Assembly (NCBI GenBank): GCA_023701245.1
Contig: JAMPXK010000022.1
Span: 1-37,715 of the forward strand
Length of the DNA stretch: 37,715 bases
Source of the DNA: Elusimicrobiales bacterium
Lineage (GTDB): Bacteria; Elusimicrobiota; Elusimicrobia; Elusimicrobiales; UBA9959
Direction of reading: 5' to 3'
Under the pieces are notes generated by a model that was not told the DNA's origin, ran no database searches, and saw only the letters and a program-made list of their open reading frames with translations. The stretch's first letter is position 1, and each line of letters begins with the position of its first letter. The translations under genes and the position numbers were made by a program. Positions 1 to 7,835 of the stretch are shown here, piece after piece.

Positions 1-161
1 CTTAAGATGCCCTTGGACTTTACGGCCTCGGACTGGATGGACAGGATGAACAAACCCTTGGACTGCAGGGATTGTACCGCTGAATCTTCGTCTTCGGAAT
101 CCACCGCCCCGGTAGTTACCGTTCCCTGGGCGTCCTGAACCGTATAGATATACCGTGCCAT
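1..161 (-). CDS. GspF/PilC-type inner-membrane protein, N-terminus only
   Basis: The first 53 codons of a minus-strand gene run off the left edge. The protein begins MARYIYTVQDAQGTVTTG, continues with an acidic Asp/Glu stretch, and has a segment reading LQSKGLFILSI. This is the usual opening of GspF/PilC proteins: a short beta hairpin, then a sequence ending in L..G....I. These proteins are the polytopic inner-membrane platform of type II secretion systems and type IV pili. The start is well supported because GAGGAG lies 4 bases before the ATG. The membrane domains are outside the window, so the choice between secretion and pilus cannot be made. The gene is divergent from the regulator at 321. 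Confidence 0.7.
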   Translation of the reverse strand, partial: MARYIYTVQDAQGTVTTGAVDSEDEDSAVQSLQSKGLFILSIQSEAVKSKGIL

Positions 162-254
162 GGTTCTCCTCGTAACCGAACTTCGCAGTGAGATCTGATG
201 CTTATATTTCCCCTCCTCAAAATAGTAGATTAAACTATGCGAACCGCGCTAGAG

Positions 255-290
255 AGCGATTTGCTCGCTATCGGCCGCCGTCGCTATTAT
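255..290 (+). promoter_or_regulatory. Promoter with overlapping dyad upstream of the HTH gene
   Basis: TTGCTC (261-266) and TATTAT (285-290) are separated by 18 bases and fit a housekeeping promoter. Transcription would start near 297, about 24 bases before the ATG at 321. A small dyad, AGCGA-TTTGC-TCGCT (255-269), overlaps the -35 box and could be an operator for the regulator itself. That last point is inference. Confidence 0.4.
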
Positions 291-320
291 GATTGAATTT
301 AACTAATGTCTGGAGGGGAT

Positions 321-1172
321 ATGCGGACCGTATTTTCGGAAACTTTACGGAGACTAAGAAAAGAGGCTGGGTTTAAGACTGCTTATCGGTTCTATCATTC
401 GAACGGTGGAAAGCCTGTCCTAAAGGTCTCATACCGGATGTATCTCCTTATCGAGCAAGGCAGACTTTTGCCTCCTTTTAGGAACCTGGGGATATATATC
501 CATGCCCTCCGGCTGGTAGTAAAGAGTTCTTCTGCCATGCAACTTGTTTCAGCCTGGCTTAGAGCAACTCTCGGGGATGAACCATTCAGGGATATGTTGG
601 AGCCGTTCTTGAATGTCCCCCCTGTCCATGCAGTGGCGTCACCTCTTAATAAAACCGTAAAAAAACTTTTGTCCAAGAAAAAATTCTTTATTAGTCCGGA
701 ACAAATGGCGGTCATTGTGAGCAACAGAGCGACTTGGCTTTGTTGGAATGCCCTGCTTAATGATACTGCGGCGTGGTCTAGCGCGGCACTGGCGCGTAAA
801 ATGGGCGTTTCTTGCGCACTGGCCAGGCTCGCCTTTCGAAAATTAGCCGAGGCAAAGTTGATTAAGCGGCAGAAAGATGGGACGTATAAATGCCTGATGG
901 CTGGTGCGATGCTGGAATACCCTCAAGGGAATCTTATTCCAGATGCGATCCTGCGGAAGTTCCAGGAATTCGGGGAAAGCGCGAGCGCGGCCGGAGAGAA
1001 GATATTCATGCGGCGGGGACTTCTTCGGGCGTCTGCGCTTGAATTCCATAACTGTTTCCCCCTGCTCGAACTGAATTTGGAAACAGCGGCGGCTTACGGG
1101 ATTACTCAAAAGCAGAGGGACTCTGCTCTGTTTTCGGTGTCTTGCGATGTCGTGAAGATACGTGACTTTTGA
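321..1172 (+). CDS. Putative two-part HTH transcription regulator
   Basis: A 283-residue soluble protein that I do not place in a named family. The N-terminal 90 residues look like an XRE-type helix-turn-helix region (SETLRRLRKEAG, then YLLIEQGRLLPPF, a typical recognition and turn pattern). Around residues 150-190 there is a winged-helix-like stretch (ALARKMGVSCALARLAFRKL, then AEAKLIKRQKDGTY). The remaining C-terminus has no recognisable motif. An upstream in-frame ATG exists at 306, but GGAGGGG sits immediately before the ATG at 321, which I chose. Base composition is clearly lower in GC than most of the window, so recent acquisition is possible. It is divergent from the GspF-like gene, and a terminator follows it. 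A DNA-binding role is an inference from the two helix-turn-helix-like segments. Confidence 0.6.
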   Translation: MRTVFSETLRRLRKEAGFKTAYRFYHSNGGKPVLKVSYRMYLLIEQGRLLPPFRNLGIYIHALRLVVKSSSAMQLVSAWLRATLGDEPFRDMLEPFLNVPPVHAVASPLNKTVKKLLSKKKFFISPEQMAVIVSNRATWLCWNALLNDTAAWSSAALARKMGVSCALARLAFRKLAEAKLIKRQKDGTYKCLMAGAMLEYPQGNLIPDAILRKFQEFGESASAAGEKIFMRRGLLRASALEFHNCFPLLELNLETAAAYGITQKQRDSALFSVSCDVVKIRDF

Positions 1173-1191
1173 GCGTAAAGTCGAATCTGAT

Positions 1192-1230
1192 AAAAGAAGG
1201 CGGGCCGGAGATTCCGGCCCGCCTTCTTTT
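1192..1230. terminator. Perfect bidirectional intrinsic terminator
   Basis: An 18-bp perfect stem (1192-1209 pairs with 1213-1230) has a 3-base loop. The core is GGCGGGCCGGA and its complement. A T-run follows on the plus strand and the A-run at the left gives a T-run on the minus strand. It lies between the convergent HTH gene (ends 1172) and the PpiC-type gene (ends 1255), so it can stop both transcripts. Confidence 0.93.
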
Positions 1231-1254
1231 TGTCCCGCGGCCTAAGCCTGAGGG

Positions 1255-2106
1255 TTACTTCATCACTTCTATTTTGGCTTTCTGGCGCAGTTCGCCGGCC
1301 AGCAGCGGTAGGTTCTGGGTTATGGCCTGGTTGAGCAGGGCGGTCTTGACGTCCTCTTTTACCGTCTCGAAAGCGGCCGCCTGGCCGGGTTTGCGTTCTT
1401 CTGCTTTGAAGATGCTGAAGCCGGTGCCGGTAGCCATGGGCTTGGTGTACTGGCCGGGGGCCAGGGCGAAGACCTCTTTTTCGATCTCGGGCAGGAGCAT
1501 GCCCTTGGAGATGACGCCGATGGCGCCGTTGTTCTTGCGGAGGTTGGCGTCGGCGGACTTGAGGCTGGAGAGCTTGGCGAAATCCGCGCCCACCGAGGTC
1601 AGCAGGTCGTAGGCGTCGTCGGCCTCGGCCTTGCTGTTGACGAAGATCTGGCTGAGCTTCACGGACTCGGGCAGGCCCAGTTTGTCCTTGTTCTTGTCGA
1701 AGAAGTCCTTGGCTTCCGCGTCCGTGACGGTCAGGCGCCTGGAGGCGGCCACCGTGGCGCGGATGGTGAGCTGGCGCCGGATAAGGTCCTTGAGGTCGGC
1801 CGCGGACCAGCCTACGGATTTCAGGTTCTTCTCGAACTGGACCTTGTCGGGGTAACCGGCGGCCAGGCTGTTGAACCGGGCTTCTATTTCTTTGGGGTCG
1901 GCGGTGAGGCCCATGCGGCCGGCCTCTTCCATCAGGAGCTTTTCGTCTATAAGGTCGGACAGACCCTGGGCGCCGTACTGCCACCAGAGTTTCTTGGTGA
2001 GTTCTTCGCGGGTTATCTTCTTGCCGTTGACCACGGCTATGTCCGCGGCGCCGGCGACACCGGCCATGAGGGCCAGCGCGAAGGCTGCTAATATGGCTCT
2101 TTTCAT
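1255..2106 (-). CDS. Exported PpiC/SurA-type peptidyl-prolyl isomerase
   Basis: A 283-residue protein with an N-terminal signal peptide (MKRAILAAFALALMAGVAGA, with AxA-like cleavage near residue 20). A SurA-N-like helical region follows (VNGKKITREEL, then LIDEKLLMEEAGRMGL). A parvulin domain spans about residues 145-245 (SVKLSQIFVNS, ADFAKLSSLKS, NGAIGVISKGMLLPEIEKEVFALAPGQ). Family members isomerise prolyl bonds or act as chaperones for proteins crossing or entering the outer membrane. AGGAGG precedes the ATG. The gene begins 13 bases after mscS and is probably co-transcribed with it. The terminator at 1192-1230 ends the unit. SurA usually has two parvulin domains and this protein has one, so PpiC/PrsA-like is the safer name. 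Confidence 0.88.
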   Translation of the reverse strand: MKRAILAAFALALMAGVAGAADIAVVNGKKITREELTKKLWWQYGAQGLSDLIDEKLLMEEAGRMGLTADPKEIEARFNSLAAGYPDKVQFEKNLKSVGWSAADLKDLIRRQLTIRATVAASRRLTVTDAEAKDFFDKNKDKLGLPESVKLSQIFVNSKAEADDAYDLLTSVGADFAKLSSLKSADANLRKNNGAIGVISKGMLLPEIEKEVFALAPGQYTKPMATGTGFSIFKAEERKPGQAAAFETVKEDVKTALLNQAITQNLPLLAGELRQKAKIEVMK

Positions 2107-2119
2107 TTTTTCCTCCTGA

Positions 2120-3187
2120 CTACTTCTTTACCAAAACGGTCTGGGTCGGGTAAGCCAGCTCGGCTCCGGCGGCGGCCAGGCCTTCCAGCACGCCCAGGAG
2201 GGTCTTTTCGTGGGCGGCCATGTAGGCGTTATAGTCCGGCTCGGTGAGATAATACACGGTCTCGAAGTCCAGCGAGAAATCCCCGCAGTTGACCAGGTTG
2301 CAGCGGTCGAATTCCGCCTTGGGCACGGCCAGTACGGCCTTCTTCACCGCGGCGGGGATGTTCCTGAGTATTTCCGGGCGGGTGCCGTAGACTATGCCGG
2401 TCTTGAAAAGGATGCGCCGCTTGGTGAGGTCCTTGTAGTTGCGGATGCGCGACCCCAGCAGGTTGGAGTTGGAGACCACCACCATCTCCCCGGAGATGCT
2501 GCGGATGCGGGTGGACTTGAGGCCCACGTGCTCTATGGTGCCGGAGACCGCGTCGGAGACTATGAAGTCGCCTATGGCGAACGGCTTGTCGAGCAGGATG
2601 ACGAAAAAGTTGAACAGGTCGCCGAGGATGGCCTGGGCGGCCAGGGCCACGGCCACGCCGCCGATGCCCAGACCGGTGAGCACGGCGGAGATGTTGACGC
2701 CGAGGTTGTCCAGCACGAACAGCACCGCGGCTACCCAGACGAGGGTGCGCAGGATCACCTGGGTGCTCTTTACCACGGAGGTCTTGGCCTGGCCGTCCAG
2801 GGCCCGCTGCGAGGCTACCTTGTTGATCCAGTAGGTGAGCAGGTCCTGGGCGAGGGTGATGGCCCTGTAGGTGAAGACCACGAGCAGCACGAAGTGCAGA
2901 ACTTTGTCGAAAGCTGGCGCACGGTTAAGGTAGCGCACGGCTATGTAGACGGCCACCAGCTGGTACTCGAACCAGCGGAACTTCTCTATGAGGCCTATGG
3001 CGAGGTCGTCTAGGTCGGTTTCGGTCCGTTCGGCCAGGGTCTTGAGGCGGCTGACGCCGATGTTCTTGACGAGGTAGAGCAGTGCCAGGGCCACGCCGAA
3101 GGCCACCAGGGCGTACCCGTAAGCGGCCGGCGTATTGCCCAGCACCAGACTGGAGTCGAACCAGGTCTCGAGGGAGTTTAAATTCAT
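2120..3187 (-). CDS. MscS-family mechanosensitive channel
   Basis: A 355-residue protein with about four or five N-terminal membrane segments, then the pore helix and beta domain of the MscS family. The pore-lining signature reads GLGIGGVAVALAAQAILGDL (about residues 174-193), followed by FFVILLDKPFAIGDFI. The C-terminal half carries the cytoplasmic vestibule pattern (VVVSNSNLLGSRIRNY). These channels open under membrane tension and release solutes on osmotic downshock. The extra transmembrane helices and total length match the medium-size YnaI/YbdG-like branch rather than E. coli MscS (286 residues). No Shine-Dalgarno sequence is seen. A TATAAT box ends 6 bases before the ATG, suggesting a leaderless mRNA. 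Confidence 0.93.
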   Translation of the reverse strand: MNLNSLETWFDSSLVLGNTPAAYGYALVAFGVALALLYLVKNIGVSRLKTLAERTETDLDDLAIGLIEKFRWFEYQLVAVYIAVRYLNRAPAFDKVLHFVLLVVFTYRAITLAQDLLTYWINKVASQRALDGQAKTSVVKSTQVILRTLVWVAAVLFVLDNLGVNISAVLTGLGIGGVAVALAAQAILGDLFNFFVILLDKPFAIGDFIVSDAVSGTIEHVGLKSTRIRSISGEMVVVSNSNLLGSRIRNYKDLTKRRILFKTGIVYGTRPEILRNIPAAVKKAVLAVPKAEFDRCNLVNCGDFSLDFETVYYLTEPDYNAYMAAHEKTLLGVLEGLAAAGAELAYPTQTVLVKK

Positions 3188-3193
3188 ACCCTA

Positions 3194-3199
3194 ATTATA
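3194..3199 (-). promoter_or_regulatory. -10 box placed for a leaderless mscS transcript
   Basis: Read on the minus strand, TATAAT is followed by TAGGGT and then the mscS ATG. A start site 6-7 bases past the -10 box would fall on the start codon. No convincing -35 box is visible. Confidence 0.55.
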
Positions 3200-3386
3200 A
3201 AAGATTTCACAGCCTGTAGGGAAACAGGAGAAGTCGCTGTGGCGATCTTTTAGTTCAGTATATGCGGCCAGGGCCTCTGCCGCCGCGTACTACACAACAG
3301 GTATCCGGCTGCTTAGTCGTCTACCTGTAATCGCAAGTTCTGTCGGGTATGCACAAGTGTCGGCGCTTGTCCTCTATTGCACAAAT

Positions 3387-4337
3387 CTAGTCATTTTCAC
3401 CTGCAACCGCTTCCATGGTGCGGAAAATCTTTTTGGAATATAGTGTTATGTTCGTGGCATGATTTGCTGTTTTGTGAGAGTATGGCGCATCAAGTACCAT
3501 TGTTCCATTCTCTTTGATGTACTGGGTTGAGACAACTCCGGCGACCTTCCACCCTGACGCGGTTAACACAAAAAGAGGGCCGCCGGAATTGCCTCGTGAC
3601 AAAGGACAGTCCGTGTAAATAGAATCTTCAACAATTTTACGCACGCTACACTCTTCGCCGACTACTCTATATCGCCCATTGTATGCATGGGCCGGATATC
3701 CTATGGTGATGGCTTTCATCCCTACAGATATTTCCTCGCTGTCTGCCAATACACTGAAGGGGATGTCTTCTGGCGCCTTAGTGTGCAGTTCCAGTAATGC
3801 AAAATCCCCGCGCTTAACAAAAGGAGAGACGGCCTCATAATTCGAGGACACGAATACTTGTTTTATCGGCAGCCTCTCCCTGAAGGTCTTTATTCTGTCT
3901 ATTTTTATCCCCAATGGGTTCTTCTTGACTATGCAGTGGGCTGCCGTAATGGCCCATTTATCCCCTATCATGAATGCCGTACACCACCCGGTGTCATGTA
4001 TCATAACATGCACCGAATCATACAAAGGGTCGCCATACGCCAATTCACGTGTCGTCCCTGCGAATATTCCCTTCGTATCCGGAATATCAACCGCCGTGAA
4101 ACTGGCGGCGACCTGCGCAGGAATCTGTTGGTTTTCTGTCTTCCCATGGGTCAAATCCACATCGGACGGTTTTACGCCCCGAACGTAATCTGACTTCGAA
4201 AGTTGTTCAAGAGCCGTATTGTCACTAACGGCGTCTCTGAGAGCCAAAGGCCTAACGGTAGATTTCTGTTTCGTGGCAAAGAAAACAAAGAGCGCTATAA
4301 CTGCACCTGCCAAAATACCAGCCCATTGCTTATTCAT
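3387..4337 (-). CDS. Membrane-anchored trypsin-like serine protease
   Basis: A 316-residue S1-family protease. Residues 6-21 form a hydrophobic signal or anchor segment (AGILAGAVIALFVFFA), so the catalytic part should be outside the cytoplasm. The triad is His134 (AITAAHC), Asp178 (RGDFALLEL) and Ser251 (RGNSGGPL). Two likely disulfides are Cys119-Cys135 and Cys230-Cys244. Residues 25-90 form a linker of unknown function. The reading frame stays open upstream to 4523, but AAGGGAG lies 6 bases before the ATG at 4337 and the anchor helix starts right there, so I reject the longer form. Base composition is visibly AT-richer than the surrounding genes, which suggests horizontal gain. The target is unknown; it stands alone. 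Confidence 0.88.
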   Translation of the reverse strand: MNKQWAGILAGAVIALFVFFATKQKSTVRPLALRDAVSDNTALEQLSKSDYVRGVKPSDVDLTHGKTENQQIPAQVAASFTAVDIPDTKGIFAGTTRELAYGDPLYDSVHVMIHDTGWCTAFMIGDKWAITAAHCIVKKNPLGIKIDRIKTFRERLPIKQVFVSSNYEAVSPFVKRGDFALLELHTKAPEDIPFSVLADSEEISVGMKAITIGYPAHAYNGRYRVVGEECSVRKIVEDSIYTDCPLSRGNSGGPLFVLTASGWKVAGVVSTQYIKENGTMVLDAPYSHKTANHATNITLYSKKIFRTMEAVAGEND

Positions 4338-4723
4338 AACAACTCCCTTCTGTGCTTCCTTCTTGGCACAGCTCATTCTGCAAGGTGTGTCGCGTCCGGA
4401 GACCTTTTCACGTGTCACTTGCGGTATTCCCGATTGTACAAAGGCCCGCGTATCTGCGCATGAGGCAAAGGACCTATTTCGGGGTGCCGGGATGCTTAGG
4501 AGCGGCGGACTGGCTAAATTCATGCGTTTAGCGAGTGATGCGCTCGGTATGTGGGATAGATGCGGAAGACCTCGGTGTTAGGTCAGTTTGCGGATGGAGA
4601 ACTCCGGGGCGCGTGTAAGCCTCGCCCCGGCGCTCCACGAAGCGGTAGTTATGCGGATGAGTGTATCTGGTAACAGTTCTTGCATGTTTTTTATGCCAGA
4701 CCGGCTATTCATAGAGGGGAAAT
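4338..4723. other. Gene-free stretch upstream of the protease
   Basis: About 390 bases between the protease start and the terminator of the hydrogenase operon. The open frame continuing upstream of the protease has no signal of its own and looks non-coding. Protease promoter elements should lie here, but I could not identify a convincing -35/-10 pair. No RNA gene or repeat is recognisable. Confidence 0.5.
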
Positions 4724-4752
4724 AAAGAAGCCGGCGCGTGGCCGGCTTCTTC
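4724..4752 (-). terminator. Terminator of the hydrogenase operon
   Basis: An 11-bp perfect stem (4725-4735 with 4741-4751, AAGAAGCCGGC and its complement) encloses a 5-base loop. On the minus strand it is followed by TATTTCCCC, a short T-rich tail. It lies 18 bases after the stop of the ferredoxin gene, the last gene of the operon. Confidence 0.8.
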
Positions 4753-4769
4753 GGACGGGCGGCTGGCGG

Positions 4770-5171
4770 TTACTTGTAATGCCTGCGCAGCTGCTTCTTG
4801 TCCACGCTGGCCAGTTCAAAGTCCTGGGTCATGATGAGGGCCTTCTTGGGGCAGACCTCCACGCACTGCGCGCAGTACACGCAGTGGTCCAGCTTCATGA
4901 TGCAGTCGAACTTCTTCTTGGCCGCCACCGGGGGCTGGCCCTCCACGGGCGCCGGGGCCGCCGGCTGCTCGGCCGACAGCGGGATCTCTATGGCCTTGGC
5001 CGGGCAGACGCGCACGCACATCTGGCAGCCTATGCACTTGTCCGACTCGAAGGCGATGCGGCCGCGGAAGTTGGGGTAGATATGGGCCTTCTCGAAAGGA
5101 TAGCCGCAGGTGGCCGGCTTCTTGAAAAGGTGCTTTATCACTTCGCTGAAAACTCTTGCGGGTTTTTTCAT
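4770..5171 (-). CDS. Hydrogenase 2x[4Fe-4S] ferredoxin subunit (NuoI/MbhN-like)
   Basis: A 133-residue protein with two classical 4Fe-4S motifs: Cys46, 49, 52, 56 (CIGCQMCVRVCP) and Cys97, 100, 103, 107 (CVYCAQCVEVCP). This is the NuoI/HycF/MbhN position in energy-converting complexes, where the protein passes electrons between soluble ferredoxin and the hydrogenase small subunit. Unusually, the two motifs are separated by an Ala/Pro-rich insert (about residues 66-85), so the clusters sit further apart in sequence than in typical NuoI. It is the last gene of the operon, 4 bases after the NuoH-like gene, and a terminator follows. Confidence 0.92.
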   Translation of the reverse strand: MKKPARVFSEVIKHLFKKPATCGYPFEKAHIYPNFRGRIAFESDKCIGCQMCVRVCPAKAIEIPLSAEQPAAPAPVEGQPPVAAKKKFDCIMKLDHCVYCAQCVEVCPKKALIMTQDFELASVDKKQLRRHYK

Positions 5172-5175
5172 GGAG

Positions 5176-6120
5176 TTATCCTAATTTGAACTTAAGGAAG
5201 ATGTCGAAAGCCACCTGCGCCATCGCCACCGGGGCCAGGTACTTCCAGCAGAAGTTGATCATCTGCTCTATGCGGATACGGGCCATCAGCACCTTCAGCA
5301 GGGCCAGCAGGAACGTGATGAACAGCGTCTTGCCCAGGAACACGCCTATCCCGGCCCAGCCCGCGAAACCCAGCGAGCCGCCGAGGAAGACGGCGTTGAC
5401 GAGCGCCGCGCCCACGACCAGTTCCATGTCCACCGCGAGCAGGAAGAAGTTGAGCAGCCTGCCGGAGTATTCCGTGAACTGGCCGCCCACGATCTCGTTC
5501 TTGGCGTGAGGGATGTCGAAAGGCATGCGTTCGAGCTTGACCTGAAGAGCTATAAGCGCCGCCAGGAAGCCCAGCAGCTGCGACGGGATCAGCACCGGGT
5601 GCGCCGTAAAGAAAGCGGCGATCTCCGAGATGTTCCAGGAGCCCGCGAGGATCGCGGGGCCTATCAGCGAGAGCATCAGCGGCACTTCGTAGGCGAAGAG
5701 CTGCGTGAGCACGCGCATGGAGCCGACGGTGGAGTAGGGGCTGGTGGAACTCCAGCCGGCCAGGAAGAACGTCACCGTGGGAATGGTCAGCAGGTAGATC
5801 ACCGCCACCAGGTCGCCCTGGTAGCTGAAGAGGGCCGCCGGCCCGGACACGGGGATGGAGACCAGCGCCGTTATCACCGCCGCCATGGCGAAGTAGGGCA
5901 GGGCGCGGAACATGGCGGAGTCCGCCGCGTCCGGCACTATCACTTCCTTGGCCAGCAGCTTAATGAAGTCCGCGAACGGCTGGAACCACGGGGGGCCCAT
6001 GCGGTTCTGCATCACCGCGCAGAGCTTGCGGTCCACCCACTGCAGGAACATCCCGTAAACGGCCAGGAACAGGAAGCCCGGGAAGATTATGAGGTATGCG
6101 AGGGGTATTATCGATTCCAT
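5176..6120 (-). CDS. NuoH-like membrane anchor subunit of group 4 hydrogenase
   Basis: A 314-residue polytopic protein with about eight membrane helices. The N-terminal cytoplasmic loop has the family signature WVDRKLCAVMQNRMGPPW, followed by FADFIKLLAKE. A second conserved loop reads ERMPFDIPHAKNEIVGG. NuoH/MbhM/EchB subunits join the peripheral electron-transfer arm to the membrane antiporter arm and carry the acidic loop thought to trigger ion pumping. It starts 15 bases after the large-subunit gene and is clearly part of the same operon. Confidence 0.93.
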   Translation of the reverse strand: MESIIPLAYLIIFPGFLFLAVYGMFLQWVDRKLCAVMQNRMGPPWFQPFADFIKLLAKEVIVPDAADSAMFRALPYFAMAAVITALVSIPVSGPAALFSYQGDLVAVIYLLTIPTVTFFLAGWSSTSPYSTVGSMRVLTQLFAYEVPLMLSLIGPAILAGSWNISEIAAFFTAHPVLIPSQLLGFLAALIALQVKLERMPFDIPHAKNEIVGGQFTEYSGRLLNFFLLAVDMELVVGAALVNAVFLGGSLGFAGWAGIGVFLGKTLFITFLLALLKVLMARIRIEQMINFCWKYLAPVAMAQVAFDIFLKFKLG

Positions 6121-6135
6121 TACGTTATCCTTGTA

Positions 6136-7329
6136 TCACAGCCGGGTGAAGTCCACGCCGCGGCGCTTGTACTGCTCTATGCTCAGTTTGCGCAGTTCTT
6201 CCCAGCCGTAGACCTGCTTGCGGCCCTTCTTGGGGTCCCAGACCACGGCGCGGTCCGTGCAGGACATGCACGGGTCGATGGCGGCTATCACCAGCGGTAC
6301 GTCGGCCAGCCAGCCGCCTTCCATCATGTAGGCCACGCTCTGGAGGTTGGCCAGGGTGGGGGCGCGCACTTTCAGGCGCTCGGGCTTGTCGGTGCCGTTG
6401 GCCTTGAGATAGTGGATATCCTCGCCGCGGGGCGCTTCGTAGTGGTTCACGCACTCGCCGGGAGCTATGCGCATGGGCACCTTCACCGCTATGGGGCCCT
6501 CGGGGAGGTTGTTGAGCACTTCCTTGATCATCTTGTAGGACTCCACCAGTTCCAGCGCGCGCACCACCAGGCGCCCGAAGACGTCGTTGGTGTTGTGCGT
6601 GATGAGCTTGAAGTCCAGTTCGTTGTAGATGAGGTAGGGCTCGTCCTTGCGGACGTCGCGCGCTATGCCGGACGCCCGGGCCGTGGGGCCCACCGCGCCG
6701 CGCTCTATGGCCACTTCCGGCGGCAGCTTGCCGACGTTGGCGGTGCGGGCGGCCACCGTGGGTTCCTCCAGGGCCAGCTTGATGTAATAGTTAGTGCGCT
6801 CTATGAGGTAGTCTATGCGCTTGATCACCCCCGCCTTCTGCTCGGCGGAAATGTCGCGGCGCACGCCGCCTATGGTGTTGATGGAGTAGTGGACGCGGTT
6901 GCCGCTGAGCATCTCCAGGCAGTCCAGTACCTGCTCGCGGTCGCGCCAGGTGTACATGAACAGCGTCTCGAAGCCCATCTCGTAGCCGGCCACGCCCAGC
7001 CACAGCAGGTGGCTGTGCACGCGCTCGAGTTCGGCGAAGAGCGTGCGGATGGCGAGGGCCCTCTTGGGGGTCTCGCACTTGGCCAGCTCTTCCACGTTGG
7101 TGATATAGGTGGTGGTGTGGGAGTGGGAGCAGATGCCGCAGACGCGCTCTATGAGGTAAAGGTTCTGGATGTAGGTGCGGTTCTCAGCGGCCTTCTCCAT
7201 ACCGCGGTGGTTGTAGCCCAGGTTCACCGTGGCGCCGGTGATCTGCTCGCCTTCCAGCACGAGCATGAAATTCTCCGGTTCTTTGAGGGCGGGATGCTGG
7301 GGACCCAGGGGAATGGTTATTTTCGACAT
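6136..7329 (-). CDS. [NiFe] hydrogenase large subunit, group 4 (NuoD-like, active site intact)
   Basis: A 397-residue NuoD-fold protein with both nickel-binding cysteine pairs: Cys64 and Cys67 in ERVCGICSHSH, and Cys354 and Cys357 in DPCMSCTDR. Complex I NuoD has lost these, so this is a true hydrogenase catalytic subunit of the membrane-bound energy-converting group 4. A 37-residue tail follows the second motif. In relatives such as HycE a comparable tail is removed by a dedicated endopeptidase after nickel insertion, so processing after Arg360 is likely (inference). No endopeptidase or hyp maturation gene lies in the window. The start is one base after the stop of the NuoC-like gene, with GAGG about 9 bases upstream. 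Reaction: H2 evolution or uptake coupled to ferredoxin and ion transport. Confidence 0.95.
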   Translation of the reverse strand: MSKITIPLGPQHPALKEPENFMLVLEGEQITGATVNLGYNHRGMEKAAENRTYIQNLYLIERVCGICSHSHTTTYITNVEELAKCETPKRALAIRTLFAELERVHSHLLWLGVAGYEMGFETLFMYTWRDREQVLDCLEMLSGNRVHYSINTIGGVRRDISAEQKAGVIKRIDYLIERTNYYIKLALEEPTVAARTANVGKLPPEVAIERGAVGPTARASGIARDVRKDEPYLIYNELDFKLITHNTNDVFGRLVVRALELVESYKMIKEVLNNLPEGPIAVKVPMRIAPGECVNHYEAPRGEDIHYLKANGTDKPERLKVRAPTLANLQSVAYMMEGGWLADVPLVIAAIDPCMSCTDRAVVWDPKKGRKQVYGWEELRKLSIEQYKRRGVDFTRL

Positions 7330-7330
7330 G

Positions 7331-7822
7331 TTATTTGGCCTCCGTGGGGAAAAGCGGGTTCTTAGCCAGGTATTCTTCCACTTTCCAGTCCTTGCGCAGC
7401 GGGTACTGGTCCGTGGGGAAGTCGTCGTCGAGCGGGTAGCGGCGGCCGGGCGGCAGGCCTTCCACCTTTATGCCCAGCATGTCCTGCAGTTCCAGCTCGT
7501 AGGAGAGGGCGCCGGGGAACACCTTGAGCACGCTGGGGAGCACGGGGTTGGTGCGCGGGGTCTTCACTTTCACGTTGACCAGCATTTTGGTGTCGGTCAT
7601 GTGGTAGTGGGCGCCCAGGTTCTCCCCCTCGTCGAAACCGGTCACGGTGGCGAGGTGGTCGAAACCGGCCGCTTTCAGCCAGGCCAGCAGTTCCGGCAGC
7701 CTGGAGGGCTCCAGTTCCAGCCAGACGCGGTTCTTGCGCTGCACCGAGGCGTTGGTCACGGCCCCGGCGAATTTGGCTTCTATGTCGGCTTTGACTTTTT
7801 CTTCTCTGGCAAATTCGCTCAT
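7331..7822 (-). CDS. NuoC-like hydrogenase subunit
   Basis: A 163-residue soluble protein matching the 30-kDa (NuoC) family. The central part reads FDHLATVTGFDEG, then the C-terminal signature ELELQDMLGIKVEGLPPGRR followed by YPLDDDFPTDQYPLRKDW. In complex I and group 4 hydrogenases this subunit scaffolds the large and small subunits in the peripheral arm and has no cofactor. It lies between the small- and large-subunit genes, with a 13-base gap upstream and 1 base downstream. In some relatives it is fused to the large subunit (HycE, NuoCD); here the two are separate. Confidence 0.9.
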   Translation of the reverse strand: MSEFAREEKVKADIEAKFAGAVTNASVQRKNRVWLELEPSRLPELLAWLKAAGFDHLATVTGFDEGENLGAHYHMTDTKMLVNVKVKTPRTNPVLPSVLKVFPGALSYELELQDMLGIKVEGLPPGRRYPLDDDFPTDQYPLRKDWKVEEYLAKNPLFPTEAK

Positions 7823-7835
7823 ATTCTGTTCCTTT

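Noticed and set aside
4338-4523. A longer protease start adding 62 residues
   Set aside because: AAGGGAG precedes the ATG at 4337 and the membrane anchor begins there. The extension has no recognisable signal and no ribosome site.
5506-7365. A 619-codon open frame on the plus strand across the hydrogenase genes
   Set aside because: Antisense to two clear hydrogenase subunits; composition is rich in His, Gln and Gly and no motif is present.
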